From positions 43,483-107,482 of the forward strand of contig CACWQH010000001.1 of NCBI GenBank assembly GCA_902762955.1: a DNA stretch of 64,000 bases. Direction: 5' to 3'. Source of the stretch: an uncultured Lachnospiraceae bacterium (GTDB taxonomy: Bacteria > Bacillota > Clostridia > Lachnospirales > Lachnospiraceae). The notes under the pieces are model-generated. The model was not told where the DNA came from. It saw only the letters and a list, made by a program, of their open reading frames with translations, and searched no databases. Position 1 is the first letter of the stretch. Every line of letters begins with the position of its first letter. The translations under genes were made by a program, and so were the position numbers. Shown in pieces: positions 15,914 through 23,347 of this stretch.

Positions 15914-17173
15914 ATGGATAATTTGTTTAATCAAGGTGATAATAATTTAAGCAATAAAGGGAAGTTAAAGATTCGGGTGACTACAGGTGAAAATCTTTTT
16001 CCGTTGGAAAATGCACGGATTCAAATAGCAAATACCGGTGAACCGGACAGAATACTATATGAACTTACAACCGATACCGGTGGTGTAACCGATACAATCG
16101 AGCTTGATGCACCGCCACTTTCCTACAGTCTGGCCCCTTCGGATAATCAGCCTTATTCCGAGTATAATATAAAGGTGAGCTTGGACGGATATGAAGAAAG
16201 AATTATCACAGGGATTCAGATTTTGGCAGGAGAATTCGGCATCCAATATGTCAGATTGAACAAATCCGATACAGACAATGAGCCCTACAATCCAACAGTA
16301 ATTGCCGGGCATACATTATGGGAGTATTATCCTCCAAAAATTGCTGAAGATGCAATAAAACCCATCAACGAATCCGGAGAAATAGTTTTAAACAGAGTTG
16401 TTGTCCCCGAAACAATAATTGTTCATGACGGGGTTCCAACCGACAGCACCGCCACAAACTTCTATGTGTCGTATGCTGATTACATAAAAAATGTAGCATG
16501 CTGTGAGATATATTCAACCTGGCCGGCCGAAGCTATAAGGGCAAATGTTCTTGCAATTATGTCCTTTACATTAAACCGTGTATATACCGAATGGTACAGA
16601 AACAAAGGCTATAACTTTACCATAACCTCTTCGACCGCCTACGATCACAAATGGACCTATGGTAAAACTATTTATGAAAATGTATCAAATATAGTTGACA
16701 ACCTGATTGGCAGCTACCTTTCCCTCACAAATGTCAGACAGCCTATACTTACACAATACTGCGATGGTGAAAGAACCACCTGTCCAAACTGGCTTAGTCA
16801 ATGGGGTTCAAAAGCTTTGGCTGATGACGGACTAAAAGCCATAGATATCCTTAGGTACTACTATAGTTCAAATATTTTTATAAATACAGCTCCACGTATA
16901 GCAGGAATTCCGTCCTCATATCCGGGCTATGACCTTACCATTGGTTCCTCCGGTCAGCCTGTCATCCAAATTCAGGAACAACTCAATGAAATATCAAAAA
17001 ACTATCCTGCCATACCAAAGCTCACAGTTGACGGAATATTCGGAAGTAAGACTGCTGCGTCAGTCAAAGAGTTTCAAAAAGCCTTTGACATGCCTGCTAC
17101 CGGTATAGTTGACTACCCTACCTGGTACAAAATTTCAAGCATCTATGTAGCCGTATCAAAAATCGCAGGGTAA
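15914..17173 (+). CDS. SpoIID-like protein with C-terminal peptidoglycan-binding domain
   Basis: A 419-residue protein. N-terminal part (about 20-115): a carboxypeptidase-regulatory-like beta-sandwich (KIRVTTGENLFPLENARIQ, YNIKVSLDGYEERIITGI). Middle (about 170-320): a SpoIID/LytB-like region (YIKNVACCEIYSTWPAEAIR, ANVLAIMSFTLNRVYTEWYR, AYDHKWTYG). C-terminus (about 340-410): a PG_binding_1 domain (VQIQEQLNEIS..VDGIFGSKTAASVKEFQ). SpoIID cleaves glycan strands during engulfment, but this protein has no signal peptide, and its catalytic Glu would be the Glu of CCEIYSTW or WPAEA. Related Clostridia proteins are sporulation- or cell-wall-associated. ATG at 15914 with AAGGA. A bidirectional terminator follows. 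Confidence 0.8.
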   Translation: MDNLFNQGDNNLSNKGKLKIRVTTGENLFPLENARIQIANTGEPDRILYELTTDTGGVTDTIELDAPPLSYSLAPSDNQPYSEYNIKVSLDGYEERIITGIQILAGEFGIQYVRLNKSDTDNEPYNPTVIAGHTLWEYYPPKIAEDAIKPINESGEIVLNRVVVPETIIVHDGVPTDSTATNFYVSYADYIKNVACCEIYSTWPAEAIRANVLAIMSFTLNRVYTEWYRNKGYNFTITSSTAYDHKWTYGKTIYENVSNIVDNLIGSYLSLTNVRQPILTQYCDGERTTCPNWLSQWGSKALADDGLKAIDILRYYYSSNIFINTAPRIAGIPSSYPGYDLTIGSSGQPVIQIQEQLNEISKNYPAIPKLTVDGIFGSKTAASVKEFQKAFDMPATGIVDYPTWYKISSIYVAVSKIAG

Positions 17174-17210
17174 TATTATAAATTTTCATTACGCGGACGT
17201 GTGCATAAAT

Positions 17211-17249
17211 AAAAAAATCACCGGAAACAATTTCCGGTGACTTTCTTTT
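17211..17249. terminator. Bidirectional rho-independent terminator
   Basis: Stem TCACCGGAAA/TTTCCGGTGA with a 3-nt loop, an A-run before it and a T-rich tail after it. It lies between two convergent genes and can serve both. Confidence 0.88.
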
Positions 17250-17252
17250 ATT

Positions 17253-18059
17253 TTAGTTATAGTCTATATTTTCGTATGAATTAATCTGAAGATACCAATT
17301 ATCCTTTATATTGATAAACTCCATGTAGGTGGTTATCATAAAGCTTGAACCCTTTACATACTGAGAACTGTCCCCTTCAACGGTAACCTTTAAGTCAACC
17401 ATCATACTATAGCCTTCTTTGATTCTTGCTGTCACTCCTGTTTCAAGCTTGATTGAATCCTGTAAACTTTCTATGTCTGCCGTAGCCATTTGAGTTAAAT
17501 CTCTTACATTATAACTATTAATATGAAGAATACCTAAGTTTTCAAGATAATCTTTGGCTTGTGAACCAGTTTTGTCAATATACGGAGGTATTATAAGCTC
17601 CATCTTTTCAACATCATCTTCATTAATTGCTTCTACAAAATAATCTAATGCCTGATTATAACTCTTAGCTTTATCAGTCATTAAAACATTTGTTATCAGA
17701 TAATATATTCCATATGCAACTGCACAAAGCAATACTATTCTAAAAATATATTTTCCTAATTTGCTCTTTTTCTTAATATTCAAATCTCCCACATTTGTTC
17801 TGGATAAAGATATAGGAATTGAACCATATGGTGAACTGGTATCATCAAAGTCATCATAAGCATCATCACCTTCACGCAATAAGTCAGTCAAGCCGGAACC
17901 TGTGCTTATTGATTTACCCATCGGATTTCCGCTTTTTTTGCTTCCACCCGGACTGGATTTTAATGAAAAGCCACTGGTGTCGGCTATAGGACATCCACAT
18001 TCAGGACATTCGGATGCATGTTCGTCAACGCTTGTTCCACACATTGGACATTTTTTCAT
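17253..18059 (-). CDS. Zinc-ribbon membrane protein of unknown function
   Basis: A 268-residue protein. It starts with a zinc ribbon (Cys 4, 7, 18, 21: CPMCGTSVDEHASECPECG), followed by a Ser/Gly/Asp-rich flexible linker, one membrane helix (about 104-126) and an extracytoplasmic domain of about 140 residues (LDYFVEAINEDDVEKMELII) resembling NTF2-like or DUF4878-type folds. The zinc ribbon should be cytoplasmic. It lies 39 bases after the PH-domain gene, probably in the same transcript. ATG at 18059 with GGGGGA upstream. Its role is unknown; such proteins are common in Lachnospiraceae. Confidence 0.78.
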   Translation of the reverse strand: MKKCPMCGTSVDEHASECPECGCPIADTSGFSLKSSPGGSKKSGNPMGKSISTGSGLTDLLREGDDAYDDFDDTSSPYGSIPISLSRTNVGDLNIKKKSKLGKYIFRIVLLCAVAYGIYYLITNVLMTDKAKSYNQALDYFVEAINEDDVEKMELIIPPYIDKTGSQAKDYLENLGILHINSYNVRDLTQMATADIESLQDSIKLETGVTARIKEGYSMMVDLKVTVEGDSSQYVKGSSFMITTYMEFINIKDNWYLQINSYENIDYN

Positions 18060-18098
18060 AATTAAATATCCCCCTTTTAATTATAATAGTTTTTCTCA

Positions 18099-18491
18099 TT
18101 AGTTATCATCTTCGTCATCATCGTCGTTATCAAATCCCGAATCCCCACTGATAAACTCTCTGCTGCTTACTCTCTTTCTGTCTCTTTCATCTTCCACATA
18201 AGTAGAAATAAGTTCTTTTACTTCCTTTGGCTTTTTGATATTTTTTATTTCAAATGTTTTAAGTGTTCTGTCAGAAGAATGACAGGTTATCGTTCCAAGA
18301 TTGAACAATCTCTGCCAGAAGCTTCTTTCTACGGATACATCGGTAATTCTATAAAGTCTAACCTCATCCTCCTTAACATTTAAAAATCCTGTTTCCATAA
18401 AAAATCTGTCCTCGGACAAGCCATATTTGGTAAAAGTCCAAGGAAGACCAAATATAATACGTTTACGGTCTTTCCAAACTGTATTAACCAT
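18099..18491 (-). CDS. Bacterial PH-domain protein with acidic tail
   Basis: A 130-residue protein matching the bPH_2 (YdbT-like) fold: WTFTKYGLSEDRFFMETGFL, DEVRLYRITDVSVERSFWQR, GTITCHSSDRTLKTFEIKNI. There is no membrane segment, unlike many YdbT proteins. The last 20 residues are highly acidic (GFDNDDDDEDDN). ATG at 18491 with GGAGG at 7 nt, and a good promoter at 18571-18599. Function unknown; related domains are thought to bind membranes or partner proteins. Confidence 0.78.
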   Translation of the reverse strand: MVNTVWKDRKRIIFGLPWTFTKYGLSEDRFFMETGFLNVKEDEVRLYRITDVSVERSFWQRLFNLGTITCHSSDRTLKTFEIKNIKKPKEVKELISTYVEDERDRKRVSSREFISGDSGFDNDDDDEDDN

Positions 18492-18570
18492 GACCTACCT
18501 CCATACTGTTTTAATAATGATATTGTTCCCTTTTTTTGCTACTTAATTAAATATATTCATTATTGTCTAT

Positions 18571-18599
18571 AGTATATATTAAAAAACCAAAATATTCAA
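18571..18599 (-). promoter_or_regulatory. Sigma-A promoter for the PH-domain/zinc-ribbon pair
   Basis: Minus strand: TTGAAT, 17 nt, TATACT, about 80 bases before the start at 18491. Confidence 0.65.
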
Positions 18600-18604
18600 G
18601 TTTT

Positions 18605-18653
18605 TAGACAAAAAAGATGCTGTTTTATGATTAAAATCATAAAACAGCATCTT
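18605..18653 (-). terminator. Strong rho-independent terminator
   Basis: A perfect 19-bp stem (18614-18632 with 18635-18653) with a 2-nt loop, followed on the minus strand by a run of T. It ends the 3D-domain gene at 18670. Confidence 0.88.
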
Positions 18654-18669
18654 GTAATCATATTAAGTT

Positions 18670-19383
18670 TTACCAATCTGTTGCAATATCTACCTGTGTA
18701 GGATTTCCATTTGCAAAGGATCCTGTATCAAGAACAATACCCTCACCTAATGAAGTATCTACTGTTGTTCCGTAAGGATGAACCTCCTGATTAGCAGCGA
18801 CAATTACATATTCACCATACATCTTTACTCCATCATCTCTAACCCAGTAATCTCCTTCTATGCCGGCATTCTGTGCATTATTTACAACATTATTCATATT
18901 TAAATTATAATAAGTTTCCTTTTGATCGCCATAATAATTTACACCGCCGGAAGCTGTAAGACCATCCTCAGTATAATAGTTATATTGTGGCTGTGCAACA
19001 GCAACAGGTGTACTTGTCACGCCTGTTTTTTCGAGCATTCTTTCTTCTTCTTTTGCAAGATAATCTTTTCTTTGTTCCTCAAAGCTAATTTTATTTTCAG
19101 CCGTTTCTATATATTTTTTTCCGCTGAAACATAATTCCTTGTAAGTATCATAGCAAAACTCCAAATCAAAAATCGAATTATTATTTTGCTCCGCATCTGC
19201 GTAACTTAAATTAACAGAATCGCCATTTATCTCTATTTGGCTTTCAATACTATAAAACGCTCCTGTTTTCGGAAGATCCTTAAATGCAAGTGAATCAGTA
19301 CCAACGACACTGCCCCAGACACCCATACCGAGCATCAAAGCGAGTGCACCAAAAAACTTTGGCTTTGAAAATATTTTTTTCAT
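18670..19383 (-). CDS. Secreted 3D-domain (RlpA-like fold) wall protein
   Basis: A 237-residue protein with an N-terminal signal or anchor (KFFGALALMLGMGVWGSVVG). A helical, charged middle (about 75-115) precedes a Tyr/Asn-rich linker. The C-terminal 50 residues (GEYVIVAANQEVHPYGTTVD, EGIVLDTGSFANG, QVDIATDW) match the 3D / double-psi barrel pattern, with the conserved DTG and following Asp. Such domains occur in lytic transglycosylase-like or resuscitation proteins and in B. subtilis YocH. The ATG at 19383 has AAGGAG at 8 nt. Upstream are four WalR-like half-sites and a leader hairpin; a strong terminator follows, so the gene is monocistronic. Confidence 0.8.
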   Translation of the reverse strand: MKKIFSKPKFFGALALMLGMGVWGSVVGTDSLAFKDLPKTGAFYSIESQIEINGDSVNLSYADAEQNNNSIFDLEFCYDTYKELCFSGKKYIETAENKISFEEQRKDYLAKEEERMLEKTGVTSTPVAVAQPQYNYYTEDGLTASGGVNYYGDQKETYYNLNMNNVVNNAQNAGIEGDYWVRDDGVKMYGEYVIVAANQEVHPYGTTVDTSLGEGIVLDTGSFANGNPTQVDIATDW

Positions 19384-19393
19384 AATAAATTCT

Positions 19394-19435
19394 CCTTAAT
19401 ATTTAATATGAACAACCATTGTTCTTATTAAATAT
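19394..19435 (-). promoter_or_regulatory. Leader hairpin before the 3D-domain gene
   Basis: Minus strand: ATTTAATA and GAACAA arms pair with TTGTTC and TATTAAAT around a TGG loop, with one mismatch. It ends a few bases before the AAGGAG site, so it would form in the 5' untranslated RNA and could affect stability or initiation. Confidence 0.5.
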
Positions 19436-19449
19436 ATGCTTATAAAAGC

Positions 19450-19495
19450 TAAAATATTACAAAAATGTTACTAAATATTACCGAAATATTACAAC
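19450..19495 (-). promoter_or_regulatory. Four WalR-like half-sites upstream of the 3D-domain gene
   Basis: Minus strand: TGTAAT-N5-GGTAAT, then AGTAAC-N5-TGTAAT, with starts 10 or 11 bases apart. The published WalR (YycF) box is TGTWAH-N5-TGTWAH, so each pair matches with one mismatch. WalR controls wall hydrolases, including 3D-domain yocH in B. subtilis, which fits the gene downstream. Confidence 0.5.
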
Positions 19496-19528
19496 AAAAA
19501 AATGCAGATGTCAAGTATCTGCATTAAA
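19495..19528 (-). terminator. Rho-independent terminator after tRNA-Glu
   Basis: Stem AATGCAGAT/ATCTGCATT with a 7-nt loop, followed on the minus strand by TTTTTTT. It begins a few bases after the tRNA 3' end. Confidence 0.88.
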
Positions 19529-19532
19529 AAAG

Positions 19533-19604
19533 CAGTCGATAGGGGAATCGAACCCCTGTTTTCGCCGTGAGAGGGCGACGTCTTAGCCGCTTGACCAATC
19601 GACC
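19533..19604 (-). tRNA. tRNA-Glu, anticodon CTC
   Basis: A 72-nt cloverleaf: acceptor GGTCGAT/ATCGACT (first pair G-T), D arm GTC/GAC, anticodon stem TCGCC/GGCGA with loop CTCTCAC (anticodon CTC, codon GAG), T arm AGGGG-TTCGATT-CCCCT, discriminator G. CCA is not encoded. Clostridia always need tRNA-Glu(TTC) too, which must lie elsewhere. Confidence 0.95.
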
Positions 19605-19688
19605 ATCCTTATTCAAACATCGGTTAGTATATCAGATAGTTTAAAAAAAAGCAACCTTTTTTTTAAACTTTTTTTATATCCATCATTT

Positions 19689-20993
19689 CTACAGCATTAT
19701 ATCAACCATTTTATTTATATGTGTCTTACAATAATCCTCGCTAAATTCCTTATTTACATATATATATCTTTCCGTATGTCCTTTAAGAATAAATCTGACT
19801 TTTCCTCCCATTTCAATAGTCTCATATTCCTCTGCAAGAACCATAACCTTTTCTCCTTTAAACATATCCTCATATGCTTTTTTGTGTCTTTCGACCATAG
19901 AAAGAAGTCTGTCACTTCTTTCATTTTTTACATTTTCAGGAATCTGGTTATCCATTTCGGCAGCAACAGTTCCCTTTCTCTTTGAATATTTAAAAATATG
20001 CATTTCATATAAATTTAGTTTTTCAAGATTATCAAATGTAATTTCGAATTCTTCCTCTGTCTCACCCGGAAAGCCTACTATTATATCAGTCGTAATTGCC
20101 GGTCTGTCATAATAATCTCTTATAAGCTTACATTTTTCCATATATTCTTCAATAGTGTATTTTCTGTTCATCCTCTTAAGTGTATCATTGCAGGCACTTT
20201 GTAAGGACAAATGAAAATGCGGACATATTTTTTCTTCTTTACTTATAGCCTCCAGAAAATCCTTTGTTATGACGCGCGGTTCCAGAGAGCCCATTCTGAC
20301 ACGAGCTATCCCGTCTATCCCTGCGACAGCCAAAAGCAGTTCTTTTAAGCCATTACCGGCATCGTCCTTATATGAAGGAAGATTAATGCCTGTTACAACC
20401 ACTTCTTTTATACCGTTATCTGCAAGACCCGTTATCTCGCTGACAACCTCCTCAAGAGCCTTACTTCTTATCCTTCCTCTTGTATATGGAATTATGCAGT
20501 AAGTGCAAAAATTATTGCATCCATCCTGTACCTTTACATATGCCCTTGTATGCTCTGTAGGCTTGTATAAAACCAGACTCTCATACTCATTGGTTTTATT
20601 TATATCTATATAATTATCAATAATCTCTTCTCCTGCAAAGTACTCTTCCAGAATTCTTGCAATATCCTTTTTTCTGTTGTTACTTACTATGAGGTCTACA
20701 GCTTTATCAACAGAAAGTACCTCTTTACCTGACTGAACATAACAGCCGCAGGCTACACAAACCGCTTTAGGACTTATTTTCTTTGCCCTGTGTATTATCT
20801 GTCTGGATTTTCTTTCCGCCATATTGGTTACGGCACAGGTATTTACAATAACGATATCAGCAGGTTCCTCAAAGGAAACACAAATTGCTCCTTCATTTCT
20901 TAAAATATCCTCCATACTATCGGACTCGTACTGATTAACCTTGCAGCCAAGCGTATATATTGTAAATTTTTTTCCCTTCAAAGTTCCTGACAT
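19689..20993 (-). CDS. mtaB: tRNA t6A37 methylthiotransferase MtaB
   Basis: A 434-residue radical-SAM enzyme that converts t6A37 to ms2t6A37 in tRNAs reading ANN codons. Seen: the UPF0004 N-terminal domain with its cluster cysteines (Cys 17 in TLGCKVNQYES, Cys 53 in NTCAVTN, Cys 84 in CGCYVQ), the radical-SAM motif CNNFCTYC (Cys 159, 163, 166), the GFPGETEEEF segment, and a C-terminal TRAM-like region (LAEEYETIEMGGKVRFILKG). The TLGCKVNQ start separates MtaB from MiaB and RimO. ATG at 20993; the GGGAG site is distant (about 12 nt). It is divergent from the HPr-like gene. Confidence 0.94.
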   Translation of the reverse strand: MSGTLKGKKFTIYTLGCKVNQYESDSMEDILRNEGAICVSFEEPADIVIVNTCAVTNMAERKSRQIIHRAKKISPKAVCVACGCYVQSGKEVLSVDKAVDLIVSNNRKKDIARILEEYFAGEEIIDNYIDINKTNEYESLVLYKPTEHTRAYVKVQDGCNNFCTYCIIPYTRGRIRSKALEEVVSEITGLADNGIKEVVVTGINLPSYKDDAGNGLKELLLAVAGIDGIARVRMGSLEPRVITKDFLEAISKEEKICPHFHLSLQSACNDTLKRMNRKYTIEEYMEKCKLIRDYYDRPAITTDIIVGFPGETEEEFEITFDNLEKLNLYEMHIFKYSKRKGTVAAEMDNQIPENVKNERSDRLLSMVERHKKAYEDMFKGEKVMVLAEEYETIEMGGKVRFILKGHTERYIYVNKEFSEDYCKTHINKMVDIML

Positions 20994-21018
20994 TTTACCA
21001 AAAATCTCCCAGTTAATA

Positions 21019-21047
21019 TTGACTTTTACTCCTCAAACTTATATTAT
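21019..21047 (+). promoter_or_regulatory. Sigma-A promoter for the HPr-like gene
   Basis: TTGACT, 17 nt, TATTAT on the plus strand, about 55 bases before the start at 21104. A TATAAT on the minus strand overlaps the -10, suggesting a divergent mtaB promoter, but no convincing -35 is visible for it. Confidence 0.75.
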
Positions 21048-21103
21048 AGTATCATATACGAGTTGTAATTGTAAATTAAAATAATAAATGAGGAGGATTA
21101 GAT

Positions 21104-21337
21104 ATGTTAGCAGTAAAGATATCACTCAATTCTATTGATAAGGTTAAGAGCTTTGTAAATGATATCAGCGGATTTAATGCTGAATTCGACCTTGTTTCAG
21201 GAAGATATGTAATAGATGCAAAGTCAATAATGGGTATCTTCAGTTTGGATATCTCCAAACCTATCGAGCTTCATATTCATACTGAGGATGAAGAAGAAGA
21301 TATTATGGCAGCAATCAAACCGTATCTTGCAGAATAA
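21104..21337 (+). CDS. HPr-like protein lacking the phosphorylatable histidine
   Basis: A 77-residue protein with the HPr fold pattern: MLAVKISLNSIDKVKSFVND, then AEFDLVSGRYVIDAKSIMGIF, and a Glu-rich end. The DAKSIMGIFSLDI segment corresponds to the Ser46 regulatory region of HPr (KSIMGVMSL). The active-site region of true HPr (GLHARPA, His 15) is absent; the same place reads NDISGFNAEF. It therefore cannot pass on phosphate in the PTS as HPr does. A regulatory role through the Ser region, as in Crh-type proteins, is conceivable. ATG at 21104 with GAGGAGG at 7 nt; monocistronic. Confidence 0.85.
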   Translation: MLAVKISLNSIDKVKSFVNDISGFNAEFDLVSGRYVIDAKSIMGIFSLDISKPIELHIHTEDEEEDIMAAIKPYLAE

Positions 21338-21358
21338 ATTATAAATTATCGATAAGAA

Positions 21359-21506
21359 GTGTGTCATGGGGCGTAAGCCTTGTCACATATATCAGACTGT
21401 ATGAGAAAAATGCGCAAAGCATGGCGTTAAGTAACACGTGCCATGCGTGCGCATTTTTTCATACAGTAAAAAATATATAGTAAATCTGACAAGGTGCCTG
21501 TCACAT
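21359..21506. repeat. Partly degenerate outer palindromes around hairpin repeat copy 3
   Basis: Segments 21359-21388 (GTGTGTCA ... TTGTCACAT) and 21485-21506 (TCTGACAAGGTGCCTGTCACAT) flank hairpin copy 3. They share TGTCACAT ends, and GCCTTGTCA is the near reverse complement of TGACAAGGTGC. The arrangement mirrors the REP-like pair around copy 1, but with diverged sequence. Confidence 0.5.
21396..21467 (-). repeat. Intergenic hairpin repeat, copy 3 (reverse orientation)
   Basis: Read on the minus strand: outer stem ACTGTATGA..TGCGC paired over about 19 bp with one bulge, internal loop AC against TTT, then GCATGGC, loop ACGTGTTACTTAAC, GCCATGC. It lies between convergent genes. The outer stem resembles that of copy 5. 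Confidence 0.85.
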
Positions 21507-21925
21507 TATTCCATGTATATAATCATACCGGGACCGAGATTATCTGTCGGTCTTGCTGTAAAACCATTGTCTATATAAAATTTTTCTCTGCCTTTTGCAC
21601 ACATAAGACAAAGCATCATGGTTGTATCATTTTCCCTTAGTCCGTCAACATATTCCTTTAATCTTTTTATCAAAAGACTACCTACTCCCTTTTTTTGTGC
21701 TTCAGGAACCACTATTAAATCCTGTATGTAACATATAACCGCTCCATCTCCGACTATGCGTCCCATACCAATCATATTGCCGTCTTCATCAACTGCCTTA
21801 ACATTAAAGAGACAATTATCAAGTGCCTTTTTTGCCTGATTTAAAGAAAGTCTTTTCCAGCCAACCTTTGCTCTTATCTCAAGATATTCATCTACCGTTA
21901 TTTCATTTTCTATCAAAGCTATCAT
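21506..21925 (-). CDS. GNAT family N-acetyltransferase
   Basis: A 139-residue acetyltransferase of the GNAT fold. The acetyl-CoA motif A is [20 protein letters not shown] (Q-x-x-G-V/I-G form), with a YIDNGF motif B (about 117-122). The N-terminal [20 protein letters not shown] matches small GNATs of the YitH/Eis-like arylamine group in Firmicutes; the substrate cannot be named. The ATG at 21925 overlaps the hisF stop in an ATGA arrangement, so translation is coupled to hisF. Confidence 0.9.
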   Translation of the reverse strand: MIALIENEITVDEYLEIRAKVGWKRLSLNQAKKALDNCLFNVKAVDEDGNMIGMGRIVGDGAVICYIQDLIVVPEAQKKGVGSLLIKRLKEYVDGLRENDTTMMLCLMCAKGREKFYIDNGFTARPTDNLGPGMIIYME

Positions 21926-22683
21926 AATCTTACCGCAACGTCCTTATCATTAAGATATCTCTTTAAATCCATAATCTCGAGCTCTTTATAATGAAAAAGT
22001 GAGGCAGCAAGAGCTGCATCTGCCTTTCCAACTGTAAGCGCTTCATAAAAATGTTCCTTTGTTCCGGCTCCTCCCGAAGCAATTACGGGAATTGAAACAT
22101 TTTCCGAGACAAGCCTTGTAAGCTCTATATCATAACCTGCTTTAGTTCCGTCGCAGTCCATACTTGTAAGAAGTATCTCTCCGGCTCCAAGCTTATCCAT
22201 CTTAATCGCCCATTCGATTGCATCTATACCGGTATCTATACGACCGCCATGCTTATATATGGTCCAACCCGAGCCATCCTCTCTTCTTCTGGCATCTATC
22301 GCAACAACTACACACTGACTGCCAAACTTATCAGCGGCATCACTTACAAGCTCCGGATTATCAATAGCTGCCGAATTAACAGAAACCTTATCTGCACCCT
22401 CTCTTAGAATTGCCTTAAAATCATCTACGGTTCTTATACCTCCGCCAACCGTAAAAGGAATAAATACATTTTCTGCAACTCTTCTAACCATATCAACAAC
22501 TATATTTCTTGAATCCGAGGATGCTGTTATATCAAGAAAAACCAATTCATCAGCTCCGGCCTTATCATAAGCCGCACCAACTGACACAGGATCCCCGGCA
22601 TCCTTTAAATTAACAAAATTAATTCCCTTGACTACACGACCGTTATTTACGTCGAGACAAGGGATAATTCTTTTAGTATGCAT
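21922..22683 (-). CDS. hisF: Imidazole glycerol phosphate synthase, cyclase subunit HisF
   Basis: A 253-residue TIM barrel that, with HisH, converts PRFAR plus ammonia into imidazole glycerol phosphate and AICAR. Seen: N-terminal [17 protein letters not shown] (catalytic Asp), [29 protein letters not shown], and the second catalytic Asp in [13 protein letters not shown], plus [16 protein letters not shown] at 22683 with GGAGG at 6 nt. It is 56 bases downstream of hisH and coupled to a GNAT gene. The other his genes are not in the window. Confidence 0.96.
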   Translation of the reverse strand: MHTKRIIPCLDVNNGRVVKGINFVNLKDAGDPVSVGAAYDKAGADELVFLDITASSDSRNIVVDMVRRVAENVFIPFTVGGGIRTVDDFKAILREGADKVSVNSAAIDNPELVSDAADKFGSQCVVVAIDARRREDGSGWTIYKHGGRIDTGIDAIEWAIKMDKLGAGEILLTSMDCDGTKAGYDIELTRLVSENVSIPVIASGGAGTKEHFYEALTVGKADAALAASLFHYKELEIMDLKRYLNDKDVAVRL

Positions 22684-22739
22684 ATTTTTCCTCCATAGCC
22701 ATATACACTGCATATAAAGCCTTTAACTGATATATATAA

Positions 22740-23345
22740 TTAAAGGTCGATAAAATTCTTTAATATCTTTAAGCCTACTTCAGAGCTTTTTTCCGGATGG
22801 AACTGACATGCAAAGACATTTTCATGCTCAACAGATGCATGAATATGTGCAGAATACTCTGTGGTTGCCACCACATCCTCCAAATTATCTGCTTCGAGAT
22901 AATAAGAATGTACAAAATATACATAAGCGTTATCAGGCACACCCTTAAAAAGCTTTGCATCCTTTCTTATATCAAGTGAATTCCATCCGATATGAGGAAC
23001 TTTTAAGCCCTCCTTATCAGGAATTCTTTTTATCCTGCCTTCTAATATGCCAAGGCCTGCGGCACCCGGACTTTCCTCACTTTCCTTATATAAAAGCTGA
23101 AGTCCAAGACAGATACCAAGAAATGGTTTTCCCGAATCCACCACATCATATATCACATCACAAAGCTTATATTCACTTAGCTTATTCATAGCATCTCCAA
23201 AGCTTCCTACTCCGGGTAAAATCACCTTATCACTCGATAAAATAATATCTTTATCTCTGGTAATAATCCCCTCTTCACCAAGATATGCTACTGCTTTTTC
23301 AACACTTTTTATATTTCCGGCATCATAATCCAAAATAGCTATCAT
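22740..23345 (-). CDS. hisH: Imidazole glycerol phosphate synthase, glutaminase subunit HisH
   Basis: A 201-residue class-I glutaminase that supplies ammonia to HisF. Seen: ILDYDAGNIKSVEKAV, the nucleophile Cys in FLGICLGLQLLY, the oxyanion/PGVG loop (LPGVGSFGDAM), and the catalytic His-Glu pair in FACQFHPEKS. ATG at 23345 begins 2 nt after the stop of the large repeat-rich gene, and the AGGTGAG site lies inside that gene's end, so the two are co-transcribed. Confidence 0.96.
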   Translation of the reverse strand: MIAILDYDAGNIKSVEKAVAYLGEEGIITRDKDIILSSDKVILPGVGSFGDAMNKLSEYKLCDVIYDVVDSGKPFLGICLGLQLLYKESEESPGAAGLGILEGRIKRIPDKEGLKVPHIGWNSLDIRKDAKLFKGVPDNAYVYFVHSYYLEADNLEDVVATTEYSAHIHASVEHENVFACQFHPEKSSEVGLKILKNFIDL

Positions 23346-23347
23346 TT

